Positions 50,356 to 61,508 of a stretch of 64,000 bases of DNA are shown in pieces (the stretch's first letter is position 1; every line of letters begins with the position of its first letter). A program made the position numbers and the translations under genes. Source of the stretch: Heyndrickxia acidicola (GTDB lineage Bacteria > Bacillota > Bacilli > Bacillales > Bacillaceae_C); NCBI RefSeq assembly GCF_001636425.1, contig NZ_KV440953.1:1562847-1626846 (forward strand), given 5' to 3'. The notes beneath the pieces are model-generated. The model ran no database searches, had not been told where the DNA came from, and worked only from the letters and a program-made list of their open reading frames with translations.

Positions 50356-52956
50356 CTATCCTTTCAGCTTTTTTTGAAGCTCATACAGGACATTCATTGC
50401 CTGTAATGGATTCATTTCAAGAAGTTCAATAGATTTAAGTTCTTCTACTATTTTTCGTTCCTTTGAGGTTAGTTCTTTCTTCGTCTTTTTAGGCTCATCA
50501 AAAAGAGATAGCTGCTCAAGAGGGCCTGCTTCCCTAATCTCTGGAACAGGTCTTACATTTAATTCTGCTTTTGGCTGATCCATATTTTCAAGTGTGAGCA
50601 GAATTTCATTCGCACGCTGAATAAGTTTAGGCGGAAGTTCGGCCAGCTGTGCTACATGGATTCCATAGCTTTTATCAGCAGGACCTTGCTTAATTTTATG
50701 CAGGAATACTACTTTCCCATTTTGTTCAATGGCACTTACATGCACATTCCTTAGCTTTGGAAGTTCTTTTTCCAAAACAGTCAATTCGTGATAGTGCGTG
50801 GAAAATAGTGTTTTGGCTCCAATATATTGGTGAATATATTCAATAATTGCCTGGGCAAGAGCCATTCCATCATAGGTGGAGGTCCCCCGTCCAATTTCAT
50901 CAAATAGGATTAAACTCTGTTCTGTTGCATGGGTAATGGCATTCTTTGCCTCAAGCATTTCCACCATAAAGGTGCTTTGTCCCGAAATTAGGTCGTCTGC
51001 TGCACCAATTCTCGTAAAAATTTGATCAAATATTGGAAGAACTGCTTCACTGGCAGGAACATAGCAGCCAATTTGCGCTAAAATGGCCGTTAATGCAATT
51101 TGGCGCATATACGTACTTTTCCCTGACATATTGGGACCCGTAATTAATAACTGCTCCCTTTCTGAATCCATTTCACAATCGTTTGGTACATATTCCTGTG
51201 CGTTCATTACTTTTTCTACTACAGGGTGCCGTCCATCCCTGATGATCATTTTGCGTTTATGATTAAATACAGGCTTTACATAATGCCTTTTTTCACTAAC
51301 GGTTGCAAAGCATTGAAGAACATCTAATTCACTAATCACTTTGGCCAGGCTTTGAAGTCTTGGGATATATTCCTTTACTGTTTCTCTTACTTGTTTGAAG
51401 AGCTCGTATTCCAAGTCCACGCTTTTTTCTTCAGCCTCCAGAATTAAAGCTTCCGTTTCCTTCAGCTCCGGTGTAATAAATCTTTCTGCATTTGCCAGAG
51501 TCTGTTTTCTTTCATATCTGCCCTCTTCCAAATGCTGCAAATTGGATTTTGTCACTTCTATGAAATAACCAAAAATCCGGTTATAACCTATTTTTAGCGA
51601 CTTAATCCCCGTACGGCTTCGCTCTTCCTGTTCCAGCTGTGCCAGCCATTTCTTTCCGTTTCTGCTGGCATCCCTGTAACGGTCGAGATCTTCATTGAAG
51701 CCATCCTGAATAATGCCGCCTTCTTTTACTGAGATAGGCGGGTTTTCGATCAGAGAGCGTTCCAGTAAATCCTGCAATTCTTCACATGGATCGAGGGTTG
51801 CAGTCAGCTCCTCTAATGAACCCTTCCCAATTGATTCCATAATACTTTTAAGAACTGGAACCTGCTGCAGAGAGTATTTTAATTGAATTAAATCACGGGC
51901 ATTTACATTTCCAAACGCAACGCGTCCCGCTAACCGCTCGAGGTCATATACTTCTTTTAAATGGTCTCTCAGGTCCTCCCTTTCAAAATAGTTGGCAAGG
52001 AAAGCATCTACATGGGTTTGTCGCAGCAGAATGCCATCCATACTCAAGAGAGGACGGTCAATCCATTGTTTTAGCATTCTTCCTCCCATTGCCGTTTTTG
52101 TTTCATCCAGCAGCCAAAGCAAGGAACCCTTTTTTCCTTTTGAGCGGATGGTTTCTGTTAATTCAAGATTGCGTTTCGAATAGTAGTCCATCTTCATAAA
52201 CTGATGGAGCATATAGGCTGATACCTTCTGAAGATGATCTAAACTGCGTTTTTGTGTTCTGTTTAAATAATTTAAAAGTCTATTAACTGCCGCATGATGC
52301 CTTTTGTCCTGCAGGGAGGTAAGCAAAGGGGCATATTCCTGTTTTAGGGAAGTATCCTCTTCAATCGAAAAGGTTAAAGTGGACCTCTCTGAAAGCTTTA
52401 GTTTAAAATCCTCACTAAAGTCAGAGTGAACGACCACTTCCCTTGCCCCTATAGTGATAATTTCATTAACAACCGTCTCAAATCGATCTTCGATTATGGT
52501 AACTCGATTCTCACCAGTAGATAAGTCAGCATAAGCCAGTCCAAAACAATTATCTTCAAAGACAGTAAGAGAGGCAATAAAGTTGTTTTCCTTATCAGTT
52601 AAGCCTTTTCCCTCCATCATTGTCCCAGGCGTAATCAACTGAACGACTTCCCTTTTTATAACCCCTTTTGCCTGTTTAGGATCTTCTGTCTGTTCGCAAA
52701 TAGCTACTTTATATCCTTTACCTACAAGAATATCAATATAGCCCGGGGCAGAATGATAAGGTACTCCGCACATCGGAATTCGCTCTTCGGAACCGCCATC
52801 CCTGCTTGTAAGAGTAATCTCCAGCTCCTGGGATGCATTAATTGCATCCTCAAAAAACATTTCATAGAAATCTCCCAATCTAAAAAATAAAAAGGCATCC
52901 GGATACTCAGCCTTTACTTTTAAATATTGTTGAATCATTGGAGTGTATTGACCCAT
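50356..52956 (-). CDS. mutS: DNA mismatch repair protein MutS
   Basis: 866 aa from [14 protein letters not shown]; upstream TTG/GTG codons (52968, 52965) would add four residues and cannot be excluded. The mismatch-reading Phe-x-Glu lies in [13 protein letters not shown]. Clamp and lever domains follow, then the ABC ATPase with Walker [10 protein letters not shown], Walker [17 protein letters not shown] and [10 protein letters not shown]-terminal beta-clamp and tetramerisation region is present. First gene of the mutSL operon. Confidence 0.97.
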   Translation of the reverse strand: MGQYTPMIQQYLKVKAEYPDAFLFFRLGDFYEMFFEDAINASQELEITLTSRDGGSEERIPMCGVPYHSAPGYIDILVGKGYKVAICEQTEDPKQAKGVIKREVVQLITPGTMMEGKGLTDKENNFIASLTVFEDNCFGLAYADLSTGENRVTIIEDRFETVVNEIITIGAREVVVHSDFSEDFKLKLSERSTLTFSIEEDTSLKQEYAPLLTSLQDKRHHAAVNRLLNYLNRTQKRSLDHLQKVSAYMLHQFMKMDYYSKRNLELTETIRSKGKKGSLLWLLDETKTAMGGRMLKQWIDRPLLSMDGILLRQTHVDAFLANYFEREDLRDHLKEVYDLERLAGRVAFGNVNARDLIQLKYSLQQVPVLKSIMESIGKGSLEELTATLDPCEELQDLLERSLIENPPISVKEGGIIQDGFNEDLDRYRDASRNGKKWLAQLEQEERSRTGIKSLKIGYNRIFGYFIEVTKSNLQHLEEGRYERKQTLANAERFITPELKETEALILEAEEKSVDLEYELFKQVRETVKEYIPRLQSLAKVISELDVLQCFATVSEKRHYVKPVFNHKRKMIIRDGRHPVVEKVMNAQEYVPNDCEMDSEREQLLITGPNMSGKSTYMRQIALTAILAQIGCYVPASEAVLPIFDQIFTRIGAADDLISGQSTFMVEMLEAKNAITHATEQSLILFDEIGRGTSTYDGMALAQAIIEYIHQYIGAKTLFSTHYHELTVLEKELPKLRNVHVSAIEQNGKVVFLHKIKQGPADKSYGIHVAQLAELPPKLIQRANEILLTLENMDQPKAELNVRPVPEIREAGPLEQLSLFDEPKKTKKELTSKERKIVEELKSIELLEMNPLQAMNVLYELQKKLKG

Positions 52957-53109
52957 AATGAACACCAAAACCCTTTCCGTTCAAATCTCAATAAATCTTA
53001 TTATACCATATTCCTCTTTGGCCCTACATTTTTTAAACTATATGAAAATGGCGTTCTTACTGTAAATAAGGCTTTATTAAGGGACTCTGTTGATTTTTTG
53101 TTCATTTAA

Positions 53110-53143
53110 CAGTAAAGAAAGGAAAGGTTTCCTTTCTTTACTG
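53110..53143. repeat. Perfect 16-bp inverted repeat
   Basis: CAGTAAAGAAAGGAAA-GG-TTTCCTTTCTTTACTG upstream of mutS. It shares ACAGTAAAGAAAGGAA with the palindrome at 1885-1926. Confidence 0.65.
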
Positions 53144-53454
53144 CAACCTTAAAGCGAGGGGAATAACTCAAGTCCGTTTTATACGAATGTAAGGAAGTCA
53201 TTTGGGATAGCTGAATCCGGTATACAAATTGATGCAGAAATCTTGCACATACCGTCATCGTAAAAGGGCATGAGCGGCTTTATTTGAACAGTATACAACA
53301 TACGTATTATCCATTGTACGTATAGGAACAATCAATGCAGAAACAGTCATAAAAAAAAGACGTATGCTGACCATACATCTTTTTTGACTGCCATTCATGT
53401 GCAACTGCTGCATTACTCCAGAGAGACTATCTAAATGATTTCTCATCCCTGCCC
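53144..53454. other. Gene-free stretch with a bidirectional terminator
   Basis: No supported gene. AAAAAGACGTATG-CTGAC-CATACATCTTTTT at about 53355-53384 is a terminator-like hairpin with A/T tracts on both sides, placed downstream of the VOC gene. Confidence 0.6.
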
Positions 53455-53829
53455 TTACTTATTCAAAAACTCCAGGAATTCAAGCCTGTTTCCAAAAGGA
53501 TCAGAAACATGAATTCTAATTCTTCCTTGTATAGGAGGCTCTTCTTTTATTGGGATATGGTGTTCCTCAAGAGTCTGTTTAAGAGAAAGCAAATTATGAA
53601 CAAGCAAACCCGGATGAGCTTTTTTAGCCGGCGAGAATTCCTCTTCAATTCCGACATGAATTTCCTGGTCCCCGCATTGAAACCAGCAGCCTCCCCTTGC
53701 TCTTAAATTTTCCGGTTTAGGCAATTCCTTCAGTCCTAAAATACCGCTGTAAAATCTTTTTGCTTCCTCTTCACATCCTTTTGGTCCTGCCACTTGAATA
53801 TGATCTATACCTGTAAAAGAAAATGTCAT
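53455..53829 (-). CDS. VOC-superfamily (glyoxalase/bleomycin-resistance-like) protein
   Basis: 124 aa. IDHIQVAGPKGCEEEAKRFYSGILGLKELPKP, GCWFQCGDQEIHVGIEE and IRIHVSDPFGNRLEFLEF show the two-repeat beta-alpha-beta-beta-beta fold with His/Glu metal ligands. Substrate cannot be predicted. It follows the XRE-type gene by 25 bases, possibly co-transcribed. Confidence 0.85.
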   Translation of the reverse strand: MTFSFTGIDHIQVAGPKGCEEEAKRFYSGILGLKELPKPENLRARGGCWFQCGDQEIHVGIEEEFSPAKKAHPGLLVHNLLSLKQTLEEHHIPIKEEPPIQGRIRIHVSDPFGNRLEFLEFLNK

Positions 53830-53854
53830 AAGGAATCCTCCCGCCTATTATAGA

Positions 53855-54313
53855 TTAAGAATCTTCTTTATGTAATTCTATCAGTTTAAGAGTTGCCTCT
53901 TGTTCATCAAATGTACTGTACCATCGATCCTGTTCATTATCCACAATTCTAAAATGCTGGCTTATCATATTTTGCTGCAATGAAAAATTCCCCAATGTCT
54001 TCAGTTCCTTCCACCATACTTTTCCTCCATAGGTCTTGTTTTTAGGCCTGTATGGTTTTTCATAGGAAAGCATTTGTATAGTGTAAAGGGGGTCATCCCC
54101 CACTAACGATGTCAAAATTGAACTCTCAGAAAATAACGCACAGATGCCAATCGTATGTATCCATAAAACTTGTGTCTTTCCCTTTTCTATTTGAGTAAGC
54201 ATCCTTTTAGACATTCCTAAAAGCTCTGCCATTTTATCAAGGGAAAGCTCATTTTCCAGTCTGATTTGCTTTAAATTAGCTGATATTCGTTCAAGTATCT
54301 CCTCTTTATCCAT
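53855..54313 (-). CDS. XRE-family helix-turn-helix protein
   Basis: 152 aa. HTH at about residues 8-60 (ISANLKQIRLENELSLDKMAELLGMSKRMLTQIEKGKTQV). The C-terminal half (GGKVWWKELKTLGNFSLQQNMISQHFRIVDNEQDRWYST) probably senses a ligand. It is upstream of the VOC gene, which it may regulate. Confidence 0.8.
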   Translation of the reverse strand: MDKEEILERISANLKQIRLENELSLDKMAELLGMSKRMLTQIEKGKTQVLWIHTIGICALFSESSILTSLVGDDPLYTIQMLSYEKPYRPKNKTYGGKVWWKELKTLGNFSLQQNMISQHFRIVDNEQDRWYSTFDEQEATLKLIELHKEDS

Positions 54314-54442
54314 AAAAAAACACTGCCCTTATTTTCCTTTTTATATTTCCATTTTACAGTAAATTTAAAAAATGAAAAGGGTTTCCCGCCATTTATTTTT
54401 GAACCATACTATATATGTTGAATTTAAGGTTGTACTCTGATG

Positions 54443-54570
54443 ATTGGAACGGAAGGCACGATACTCCTGCGGGACAAGCTGACAAAGGGAGGCCCCAAAG
54501 GAGCAATTTGCGCTTGGGAGACTCCCTGTCTGCCCCGTGGAAAGCGAGTGCCTGCAGCGGAAATCAATAG
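54443..54570. repeat. Bacillaceae-type dispersed intergenic repeat
   Basis: GC-rich element starting GGAACGGAAGGCACGATACT, with CTCCTGCGGGA, a palindromic centre (GGGAGGCCCC...GGGAGACTCCC), and ending CCCCGTGGAAAGCGAGTGCC ... GCGGAAATCAA. I recognise this as the structured repeat found many times between genes in Bacillus-related genomes. It lies between cotE and the XRE gene. Confidence 0.75.
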
Positions 54571-54624
54571 TTAATTTATAAGAAAAACCTATTTTCAATT
54601 TATATATATATATTAAAAAAAGAC

Positions 54625-54673
54625 TGTAAAATAAAATAAACATTACCACAATCATTGAGACTGCGGCAATGTT
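54625..54673 (-). terminator. cotE terminator
   Basis: Minus strand AACATTGCCGCA-loop-TGTGGTAATGTT (two G-U pairs) followed by TATTTTATTTT. Confidence 0.75.
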
Positions 54674-54714
54674 CCAGTTTTGTTTATATGATATGCTTAT
54701 TGAGCGGTATACTC

Positions 54715-55254
54715 TTATTCCTCTTCTGAACCGAACAGAACATCAGGATTTAATGCTTCAAATTCATCTTCTAAATCTTCTTCCCACTCATCCTCACAAT
54801 CACATCCGTCTGGATGGATGACAACGCAAACCTTGGTTTCTCCTATTACCTCAACCAGAAATTCACGTTCCGTGTTTACAATCACCTTATTTCCGTTAGG
54901 GGAAATGACGGCTTCGATGCAATTAGGCTGCTGAAGCACACGTGCAACTACCTCTTTATCATCAAGGCAATCAGGATCACGGTAATGAAGCTTTACAACA
55001 TCTGTGTATTCCACTTTTTCTGTAACAACCGATGTTTTCGTATTGTCATGATGGGAATACCAGACGTTAATATCATATGTTCCGCAAATCTCAACTTTCT
55101 TGTCAATTTTGCGTGCTTCATATTGATGATTAATGATCCAGCAACCTAATATGCTCGATGGATGATGCGGCGGGCAGATCGTATGATTGGACTGAGTAAA
55201 TTTTCGTCCCTTCGCTACGACTGCTTTTGTAATAATCTCTCTGTATTCTGCCAT
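54715..55254 (-). CDS. cotE: Spore outer coat morphogenetic protein CotE
   Basis: 179 aa. [42 protein letters not shown] and the acidic C-terminus ([20 protein letters not shown]) are CotE. It directs outer-coat assembly around the forespore. AGGAGG precedes the ATG. Upstream GCATAGGATGA could be a sporulation-sigma -10, but no matching -35 was found. Confidence 0.96.
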   Translation of the reverse strand: MAEYREIITKAVVAKGRKFTQSNHTICPPHHPSSILGCWIINHQYEARKIDKKVEICGTYDINVWYSHHDNTKTSVVTEKVEYTDVVKLHYRDPDCLDDKEVVARVLQQPNCIEAVISPNGNKVIVNTEREFLVEVIGETKVCVVIHPDGCDCEDEWEEDLEDEFEALNPDVLFGSEEE

Positions 55255-55803
55255 TCGAGCGAACCCTCCTCATTTATTTTCAATTCATCCTATGCATGCC
55301 CATAGACTAGTGTGCCATGTTTTCAAGTTGTTTCTTTAATTTCAAAGCTTTCTTAGCATCTTTTTATGAGCCATGAAAACAAAGAAGGACAAGAATCATT
55401 CACGCCTAAAAGCTTTTGGGTTATTTCATTATATGTATGGACTAATGATATGTTCTGGGCTCTGTCACAAAGCTCTGGAAACCTATCATTTTCTGATTTC
55501 TTTGCTTTATCTCACCTGGAAATTTCCACATGACTTCAAGGGGTGCAACATTAAGGGTGTCTTATGGAGATTTTTTTGATTGCTCTAATAAGGGGGAAAG
55601 CTGAAGCACAAATGTTAAATAATGTTCTCAACAAGAAGAATAATTCAAAGGGAATAATAGCAAAAACTAAAAACTTTATCACTTTACTCCACTAAAGGGG
55701 TCAGACCCCTTTTACGCTTTAATATGCAAAAGCATTGATTTTTGCAACAAAAAACCCGGATTAAAAGTTTAATCCAGGTCTTCTTTCAATGGTGAGCAGA
55801 GAA
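55255..55803. other. Non-coding stretch between ricA and cotE
   Basis: No supported gene. It contains the palindrome AAAGGGGTCAGACCCCTTTT (about 55695-55714) and TGCAAAA/TTTTTGCA (55725-55746). Confidence 0.5.
55749..55778 (-). terminator. Terminator of the miaB-ricA operon
   Basis: Minus strand CCTGGATTAAA-CTT-TTAATCCGGG then TTTTTTG, 26 bases after the ricA stop. Confidence 0.88.
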
Positions 55804-56235
55804 TTAATTGCAGCTTCCGGGAACCGAGTTTCTTACCTGCGAACCGGTTTCTCCGCGAAGTACATCTCCGCCTGTAGAAATAATAATTTCATCCGTTACG
55901 GTATTTGATATGGATGAAGCAACTATTTGCAATAAATCATTCACATCGACTTGTGATTGTTTAAATTCTCTTACGATTGGCAGTTCATCAAGCTCTTCTT
56001 CTAATTTTTCAATTTTGGCTTCCACCATTTTTAAGGCTTCTGTTTTTCCATAGTGTTGGAAATTAACAGCCTGTTTTTGAAGGCTTTTTATACTTGCAAT
56101 CATTTCACGGACCTTCTGGTTCTCATTTATTTGAGCTTCGGCCCGTTTAAAGAAATCTACTTCATCTGTCTCTGCAATCATTCTTGCCACTTCCCGAGCT
56201 TTCTCGATAATTTGCTGCTTCGTATAGGTTGCCAT
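55804..56235 (-). CDS. ricA: RicA (YmcA), subunit of the RicAFT complex
   Basis: 143 aa. YTKQQIIEKAREVARMIAETDEVDFFKRAEAQINENQKV and the C-terminal GSQVRNSVPGSCN. In B. subtilis YmcA acts with YlbF and YaaT in an Fe-S complex that affects RNase Y specificity, phosphorelay, biofilm and competence. It follows miaB by 2 bases. Confidence 0.92.
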   Translation of the reverse strand: MATYTKQQIIEKAREVARMIAETDEVDFFKRAEAQINENQKVREMIASIKSLQKQAVNFQHYGKTEALKMVEAKIEKLEEELDELPIVREFKQSQVDVNDLLQIVASSISNTVTDEIIISTGGDVLRGETGSQVRNSVPGSCN

Positions 56236-56237
56236 TA

Positions 56238-57782
56238 TTATTTCACCTCAGCCGCTTCTAATTCTTCCACCATTTCCCCATTTAATGACCATGTTTTCGC
56301 ATCCGTAATTCTCACTTTTACAAGATGGCCAATAGCCGTTTTAGGTCCTTTAAAGTTTACTAATTTACTTTTTCTTGTATAGCCTGCAAGTACATCCGGA
56401 TTATTTTTGCTTTCTCCTTCAACCAACACTTCAACAATTTGGCCTTTGTAGCTTTCAAGAGCCTTTTTGGAGTACTCATTAACCACATCATTTAACCGCT
56501 GCAATCTTTCTTTCTTCACGTTCATCGGCACATTGTCTTTCATTTTGGCTGCAGGTGTGCCTTCACGAGGAGAATAAATAAAGGTATAGGCTGCTTCAAA
56601 ACCAACTTCTTTATATAAAGAGATGGTTTCTTCAAATTGTTCATCTGTTTCATTTGGGAAACCGACAATAATATCAGTAGTTAAAACAGCATCCGGAATC
56701 GCTGCTTTAATTTTACGTACCAATTCAAGGTAATGCTCCCTGGTGTATTTGCGGCCCATAATTTTCAGAATTTCACTTGATCCGGACTGTACTGGCAGGT
56801 GGATATGCTCAACCATGTTCCCTTTTTTAGCCAGAACTTCAATGAGGCGATCGTCAAAATCACGCGGATGACTGGTTGTGAAGCGAATTCTGGGAATATC
56901 AATTTTATGAAGATCATCCATTAAATCGCCCAGCCCATACTCAATATCCTCAAAATCTTTGCCATATGCGTTTACATTTTGACCTAAAAGGGTAATCTCC
57001 TGATAGCCATGTGCAGCTAACTGGCGCACTTCCTGTATAACGTCCTCAGGACGGCGGCTTCGCTCTTTACCGCGGGTATATGGAACAATGCAATAGGTAC
57101 AGAACTTGTCACAGCCGTACATGATATTTACCCATGCTTTAATGTTGCCGCGGCGGACACGCGGAAGGTTTTCAATAACGTCTCCTTCTTTTGACCACAC
57201 TTCAACAACCATTGCCTTAGACATGTAAGCCTCTTTTAAAATGTTTGGCAAACGATGGATATTATGTGTACCAAAAATCATATCTACATGCTGATGTTTC
57301 TCAAGAATCTTATTCACAACTGATTCTTCCTGAGACATACAGCCGCACACACCGATTAATAAATCAGGTCGTTCTAATTTTAAGGGCTTAAGATGGCCAA
57401 TTTCTCCAAACACTTTATTTTCAGCATTTTCACGAATGGCACATGTATTCAACAGAATAACATTGGCATCTTCAACAGTATCTGTAGGCTCATAACCCAG
57501 CTGGATGAAAATACCTGCCATTACTTCTGTATCATGTTCATTCATTTGGCAGCCATAGGTGCGAATATAAAACTTTCGTCCCTCGCCCATGCCTTTAAAT
57601 TCTTCATCAATATGGAAATCATTGTGGTATTTTACTTCTTCTTTTCCGCGCTTTCTAGCTTCTTTCAGATTCGGCGGGGTATATACAGATTGAAAGTATT
57701 TACTGTAATCCTTTTCGGATTTTTTGTCCGCTGGATTAATCGTATTTACTTGTTGTCCTTCTAAGCGCTGCTTTTCGTTCAT
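56238..57782 (-). CDS. miaB: tRNA-2-methylthio-N6-dimethylallyladenosine synthase MiaB
   Basis: 514 aa. An N-terminal extension typical of Bacillus, then the MTTase domain ([26 protein letters not shown]), radical-SAM CxxxCxxC in [17 protein letters not shown], and a C-terminal TRAM domain. It methylthiolates i6A37 in tRNA using two 4Fe-4S clusters. Confidence 0.97.
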   Translation of the reverse strand: MNEKQRLEGQQVNTINPADKKSEKDYSKYFQSVYTPPNLKEARKRGKEEVKYHNDFHIDEEFKGMGEGRKFYIRTYGCQMNEHDTEVMAGIFIQLGYEPTDTVEDANVILLNTCAIRENAENKVFGEIGHLKPLKLERPDLLIGVCGCMSQEESVVNKILEKHQHVDMIFGTHNIHRLPNILKEAYMSKAMVVEVWSKEGDVIENLPRVRRGNIKAWVNIMYGCDKFCTYCIVPYTRGKERSRRPEDVIQEVRQLAAHGYQEITLLGQNVNAYGKDFEDIEYGLGDLMDDLHKIDIPRIRFTTSHPRDFDDRLIEVLAKKGNMVEHIHLPVQSGSSEILKIMGRKYTREHYLELVRKIKAAIPDAVLTTDIIVGFPNETDEQFEETISLYKEVGFEAAYTFIYSPREGTPAAKMKDNVPMNVKKERLQRLNDVVNEYSKKALESYKGQIVEVLVEGESKNNPDVLAGYTRKSKLVNFKGPKTAIGHLVKVRITDAKTWSLNGEMVEELEAAEVK

Positions 57783-58043
57783 ATAAATCTCCTTTCACTT
57801 CTATATCCTGCTTATCATAGCACCATACGGATGCTATAATCATTATGTTAGATCTTGTCCATCGTTAATATCTTAACATGGGGCACTTAAAAAAATCAGG
57901 ATAATGCATTACTTAAGTATAAATCCTTTCATTTTTGAAAACAATAGCCCTCACTTATTTTAAACTATCGATGATAACCCCCTTCCAATTCACTCTCCTT
58001 CATAACAAAGTCTCTGTTATAATTCTATATTGAAAACTGCTCG

Positions 58044-58093
58044 TTTTTAGCTCATTCATGTGAAACTACCGTTTCACATGAATGAGCTAAAAA
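58044..58093. repeat. Perfect 23-bp-stem hairpin, same outer arms as 1885-1926
   Basis: TTTTTAGCTCATTCATGTGAAAC, written in two parts TTTTTAGCTCATT and CATGTGAAAC, then loop TACC and the exact reverse complement. The outer 13 bases equal those of the palindrome at 1885-1926. Confidence 0.8.
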
Positions 58094-58123
58094 ACAACAA
58101 AGTTCTTTAACAACGCCTAACAA

Positions 58124-58156
58124 TAAGAAAAACCTACTCGCTAAAGCAAATAGGTT
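58124..58156 (-). terminator. spoVS terminator
   Basis: Minus strand AACCTATTTGC-TTTA-GCGAGTAGGTT then TTTCTTATTG, 11-bp stem with two G-U pairs. Confidence 0.7.
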
Positions 58157-58309
58157 GGATAAAAAAGGTTTTATAAATATATTTCATCATTTCCTCTTTT
58201 CACAGGTAAGAAATGTATTCTGGTCCCGTGACTACAACAGCCTTCTTGTATTAATAGAATGGCACAATGGAAAGTTATTATAATCTTTACTCCACCCCTT
58301 ATACAGTCA

Positions 58310-58570
58310 CTAACGCGGCTCTACAATTAATTTAATGGCTGTCCGCTCTTCTCCATCAATCTGAATATCTGTAAAAGCTGGAATACAAATTAGATCAACA
58401 CCGCTGGGGGCAACAAATCCTCTTGCAATCGCTACCGCCTTTACAGCTTGATTTAAGGCTCCGGCACCGATTGCCTGAATTTCTGCTCCCCCTCTCTCAC
58501 GAAGAACTCCGGCGAGTGCACCAGCTACAGAATTGGGATTAGATTTTGCTGAAACTTTTAATATTTCCAT
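58310..58570 (-). CDS. spoVS: Stage V sporulation protein SpoVS
   Basis: 86 aa. EILKVSAKSNPNSVAGALAGV and RERGGAEIQAIGAGALNQAVKAVAIARGFV are the near-invariant SpoVS/Alba-like sequence. It is needed for coat and cortex stages and spore development. AAGGAGGAG precedes the ATG. Confidence 0.97.
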   Translation of the reverse strand: MEILKVSAKSNPNSVAGALAGVLRERGGAEIQAIGAGALNQAVKAVAIARGFVAPSGVDLICIPAFTDIQIDGEERTAIKLIVEPR

Positions 58571-58715
58571 TCCTTCTCCTCCTTGTTATTCCCCATACCG
58601 AATGCCCATCAAGAGTGAACAATCCTGGTATAATCCTTCCATTGCTACTATATTCACTGAAAAATAAAACTATTCCAGCCTGTATCAAAAAAAGGGTAAA
58701 GGAGGTGGGAGTTAT

Positions 58716-59516
58716 TTACTCCACTATAAAGGAATGGTCGTCATTTATTAATAATGTGTCAATTTTATTTGCTTTTCCAGATTTACGGTCAATCTCTATG
58801 ATGCAGGCACTCAATTGTTTGCGGCCTGTTTTTGGAACTTCAAACCTGATCGGCAGTGATGTTATAAATCTTTTGATGACTGCTTCTCGGTCCATGCCTA
58901 ATATGCCATCATAAGGTCCTGTCATTCCAACATCGGTCAGATAGGCTGTACCCTTTGGCAAAATTCTGTTATCAGCCGTTTGGACATGAGTATGGGTACC
59001 TATGACCGCACTTACTTTACCATCCAAATACCACCCCATTGCCTGTTTCTCACTGGTTGTCTCAGCATGGAAATCAACAAAAATAATATTGGTCCTTGCC
59101 TTTGCTTTTTTTATAAGCTCATCTGCTTTTTGAAATGGACAATCAAGCGCCTGCATAAAAGTTCTTCCCTGCAAATTGATAATCGCCGTTTCAATTCCTT
59201 CAGCTTTGATAAAAATCAGACCTGAACCAGGCGTTCCTTCTGGGAAATTGGCAGGTCTTGTCATGAATTTAGCATCATCTATAAATTCAAATATATCCTT
59301 ATTATCCCATGTATGATTTCCTAAGGTAACTGCATTTGCACCCGTCTCAAGAAATTCCTTATAGATAGATTCTGTAATACCTCTGCCGCCAGCAGCATTT
59401 TCTCCATTAATAATCGTAGCCTGCGGCCGATATTTTGCCTTTAACTTAGGCAGATATTCTTTAATCATTTCGCGTCCAGGAGATCCAACTACATCTCCCA
59501 CAAATAAAATTTTCAT
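58716..59516 (-). CDS. ymdB: YmdB metallophosphodiesterase
   Basis: 266 aa from the ATG at 59516 (AGGAAGGG upstream; the frame extends ten codons further without a better start). MKILFVGDVVGSPGREMIKEYL, INGENAAGGRGIT, TLGNHTWDN, FVDFHAETTSEKQA and IGTHTHVQTAD are the metal-binding motifs. Cyclic-nucleotide phosphodiesterase affecting biofilm and motility decisions. Follows rny as in B. subtilis. Confidence 0.95.
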   Translation of the reverse strand: MKILFVGDVVGSPGREMIKEYLPKLKAKYRPQATIINGENAAGGRGITESIYKEFLETGANAVTLGNHTWDNKDIFEFIDDAKFMTRPANFPEGTPGSGLIFIKAEGIETAIINLQGRTFMQALDCPFQKADELIKKAKARTNIIFVDFHAETTSEKQAMGWYLDGKVSAVIGTHTHVQTADNRILPKGTAYLTDVGMTGPYDGILGMDREAVIKRFITSLPIRFEVPKTGRKQLSACIIEIDRKSGKANKIDTLLINDDHSFIVE

Positions 59517-59751
59517 TAAAAAGCCCTTCCTATTTAAAAATTTCACTCTTATATTAAACCATTATATCACTTATTTCAGGTTCTTATCTCATTTAGGTTA
59601 ATAATCCTCCATCAGCTGAAATAAGCGTGTGTTTCCGTCTGGAGAATTTATTTTGAGTGTATTCGCAAAAGGAAATCGCAAGCGGCTTGCTCATCGGCAC
59701 AGAGATTTCGTACTCTTCAACTATGTAATAATAATTTTATACTTATCCTAA

Positions 59752-59783
59752 AATAAAAAAAGCGGTGTAAAAGTACACCGCTT
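59752..59783 (-). terminator. rny terminator
   Basis: Minus strand AAGCGGTGTA-CTTT-TACACCGCTT followed by TTTTT, overlapping the stop codon. Confidence 0.9.
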
Positions 59784-61347
59784 ACTTTGCGTATTCAACC
59801 GCTCTTGTTTCACGAATGACCGTGACTTTGATGTGGCCAGGATAATCAAGTTCACCTTCAATGCGTTTTCTGATATCGCGGGCCAATCTATGAGCTTCTA
59901 AATCATCAATCTGTTCTGGCTTTACCATTATGCGAACTTCACGTCCAGCTTGAATAGCAAAAGATTTTTCAACACCATCATAAGACTCGGAAATTTCTTC
60001 AAGCTTTTCAAGGCGGCGAATATAATTTTCAAGCGTTTCACTGCGTGCCCCCGGTCTAGCGGCAGATAAAGCATCTGCTGCTGCCACCAATACAGCAATG
60101 ATAGATGTTGGTTCAGTATCACCATGGTGAGAAGCTATACTGTTAATCACAACTGGATGTTCTTTATATTTAGTAGCCAGTTCCACGCCAATTTCAACAT
60201 GGCTGCCTTCCACTTCATGGTCAATTGCTTTACCTATATCATGCAGCAAGCCTGCACGTCTAGCAAGTCTTTCATCTTCTCCAAGTTCTGCCGCAAGCAA
60301 TCCAGTAAGATATGCAACTTCCATAGAATGCTTCAAGACATTTTGTCCATAGCTTGTACGGAATTTTAAACGGCCAAGTATTTTGATTAAGTCTGGATGT
60401 AGTCCATGTACACCCACTTCAAATGTGGTCTGCTCTCCAATTTCACGGATGTATTCATCCACTTCCCGTCTGGACTTTTCAACCATTTCTTCAATGCGTG
60501 CCGGATGGATACGGCCGTCCTGAACCAATTTTTCCAATGCTATTCTTGCAGTCTCTCTTCGAATCGGATCAAAGCCTGAAAGGATAACAGCTTCCGGCGT
60601 ATCATCAATAATAAGATCAATACCGGTTAATGTTTCTAAAGTACGAATATTACGACCTTCGCGTCCGATAATACGGCCCTTCATTTCATCGTTCGGCAAA
60701 TTCACAACAGAAACTGTCGTTTCCGCAACGTGCTCTGCAGCACATCGTTGAATAGCTAATGACAAAAGGTTCTTGGCTTTCTTATCCGCTTCTTCTTTTG
60801 CACGAATCTCACTCTCTTTAATCATGATAGCCGTTTCATGCGTAAGTTCATTTTCCACTTTTTGAAGAATGATCGCTTTTGCTTCTTCACGGGACAGACT
60901 CGAGATACGTTCTAGTTCTGTCTTTTGTTTCTGTACGATCTCGTCCAATTTGCTTTCCATCTCTTCAATATGTTGTTGTCGTTGATTCAGAGAATCTTCT
61001 CTCTTTTCAAGCGTAAATTCACGCTTGTCCAAAGATTCGTCCTTGCGGTCAAGATTCTCTTCTTTTTGCAATAAGCGATTTTCTTGCTTCTGTAATTCAT
61101 TTCTTCGTTCACGAAGTTCATGTTCAGTCTCAGTACGAAGTTTATGATTTTCATCTTTCGCTTCTAACAGGGCTTCTTTCTTTAATGCTTCTGCCTCCCG
61201 CTTTGCTTCTTCAAGGATTTGTTCAGCAGCATTTCTGGCCCCCGCTATTTTTGCTTCTGCAATTGTTTTTCGATAAATATAGCCAACAACTCCACCGACG
61301 ATTAGGGCAAGCAATATGGAGATGATCAAATATACAGCTACCATCAT
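59782..61347 (-). CDS. rny: Ribonuclease Y
   Basis: 521 aa. N-terminal membrane helix ([23 protein letters not shown]), long coiled coil (about 30-200), KH domain ([19 protein letters not shown]), HD domain ([17 protein letters not shown]) and the conserved ending [12 protein letters not shown]. Membrane-anchored endoribonuclease that starts mRNA decay; its partner RicA is encoded nearby. Confidence 0.97.
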   Translation of the reverse strand: MMVAVYLIISILLALIVGGVVGYIYRKTIAEAKIAGARNAAEQILEEAKREAEALKKEALLEAKDENHKLRTETEHELRERRNELQKQENRLLQKEENLDRKDESLDKREFTLEKREDSLNQRQQHIEEMESKLDEIVQKQKTELERISSLSREEAKAIILQKVENELTHETAIMIKESEIRAKEEADKKAKNLLSLAIQRCAAEHVAETTVSVVNLPNDEMKGRIIGREGRNIRTLETLTGIDLIIDDTPEAVILSGFDPIRRETARIALEKLVQDGRIHPARIEEMVEKSRREVDEYIREIGEQTTFEVGVHGLHPDLIKILGRLKFRTSYGQNVLKHSMEVAYLTGLLAAELGEDERLARRAGLLHDIGKAIDHEVEGSHVEIGVELATKYKEHPVVINSIASHHGDTEPTSIIAVLVAAADALSAARPGARSETLENYIRRLEKLEEISESYDGVEKSFAIQAGREVRIMVKPEQIDDLEAHRLARDIRKRIEGELDYPGHIKVTVIRETRAVEYAK

Positions 61348-61479
61348 TTCACCTCCCCTTGCTATTAACTTGTATCATGTCTAAAAACATGTCGGCTGTT
61401 ACATTGTTACACAGGTTTCAACATACAGCACTAGGCTAAGAAATTTTTCATATTTTTAAAAATAAAATTATACAATTTA

Positions 61480-61508
61480 ATTTTATCGACCCATATATTT
61501 ATTGTCAA
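61480..61508 (-). promoter_or_regulatory. rny promoter (sigma-A)
   Basis: Minus strand TTGACA (61503-61508), 17-base spacer, TAAAAT (61480-61485). Confidence 0.8.

Larger units (their letters stand above)
57783..58309. other. 527-bp intergenic region between spoVS and miaB
   Basis: No supported gene; the tdh and kbl genes found here in B. subtilis are absent. It holds the long palindrome (58044-58093), the spoVS terminator and the miaB promoter region. Confidence 0.6.

Noticed and set aside
53255-53446. 63-codon minus-strand frame upstream of mutS
   Set aside because: Overlaps a bidirectional terminator hairpin and has no ribosome-binding site or family resemblance.
55373-55579. 68-codon plus-strand frame upstream of cotE
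   Set aside because: No ribosome-binding site, odd composition, and opposite to all neighbours.
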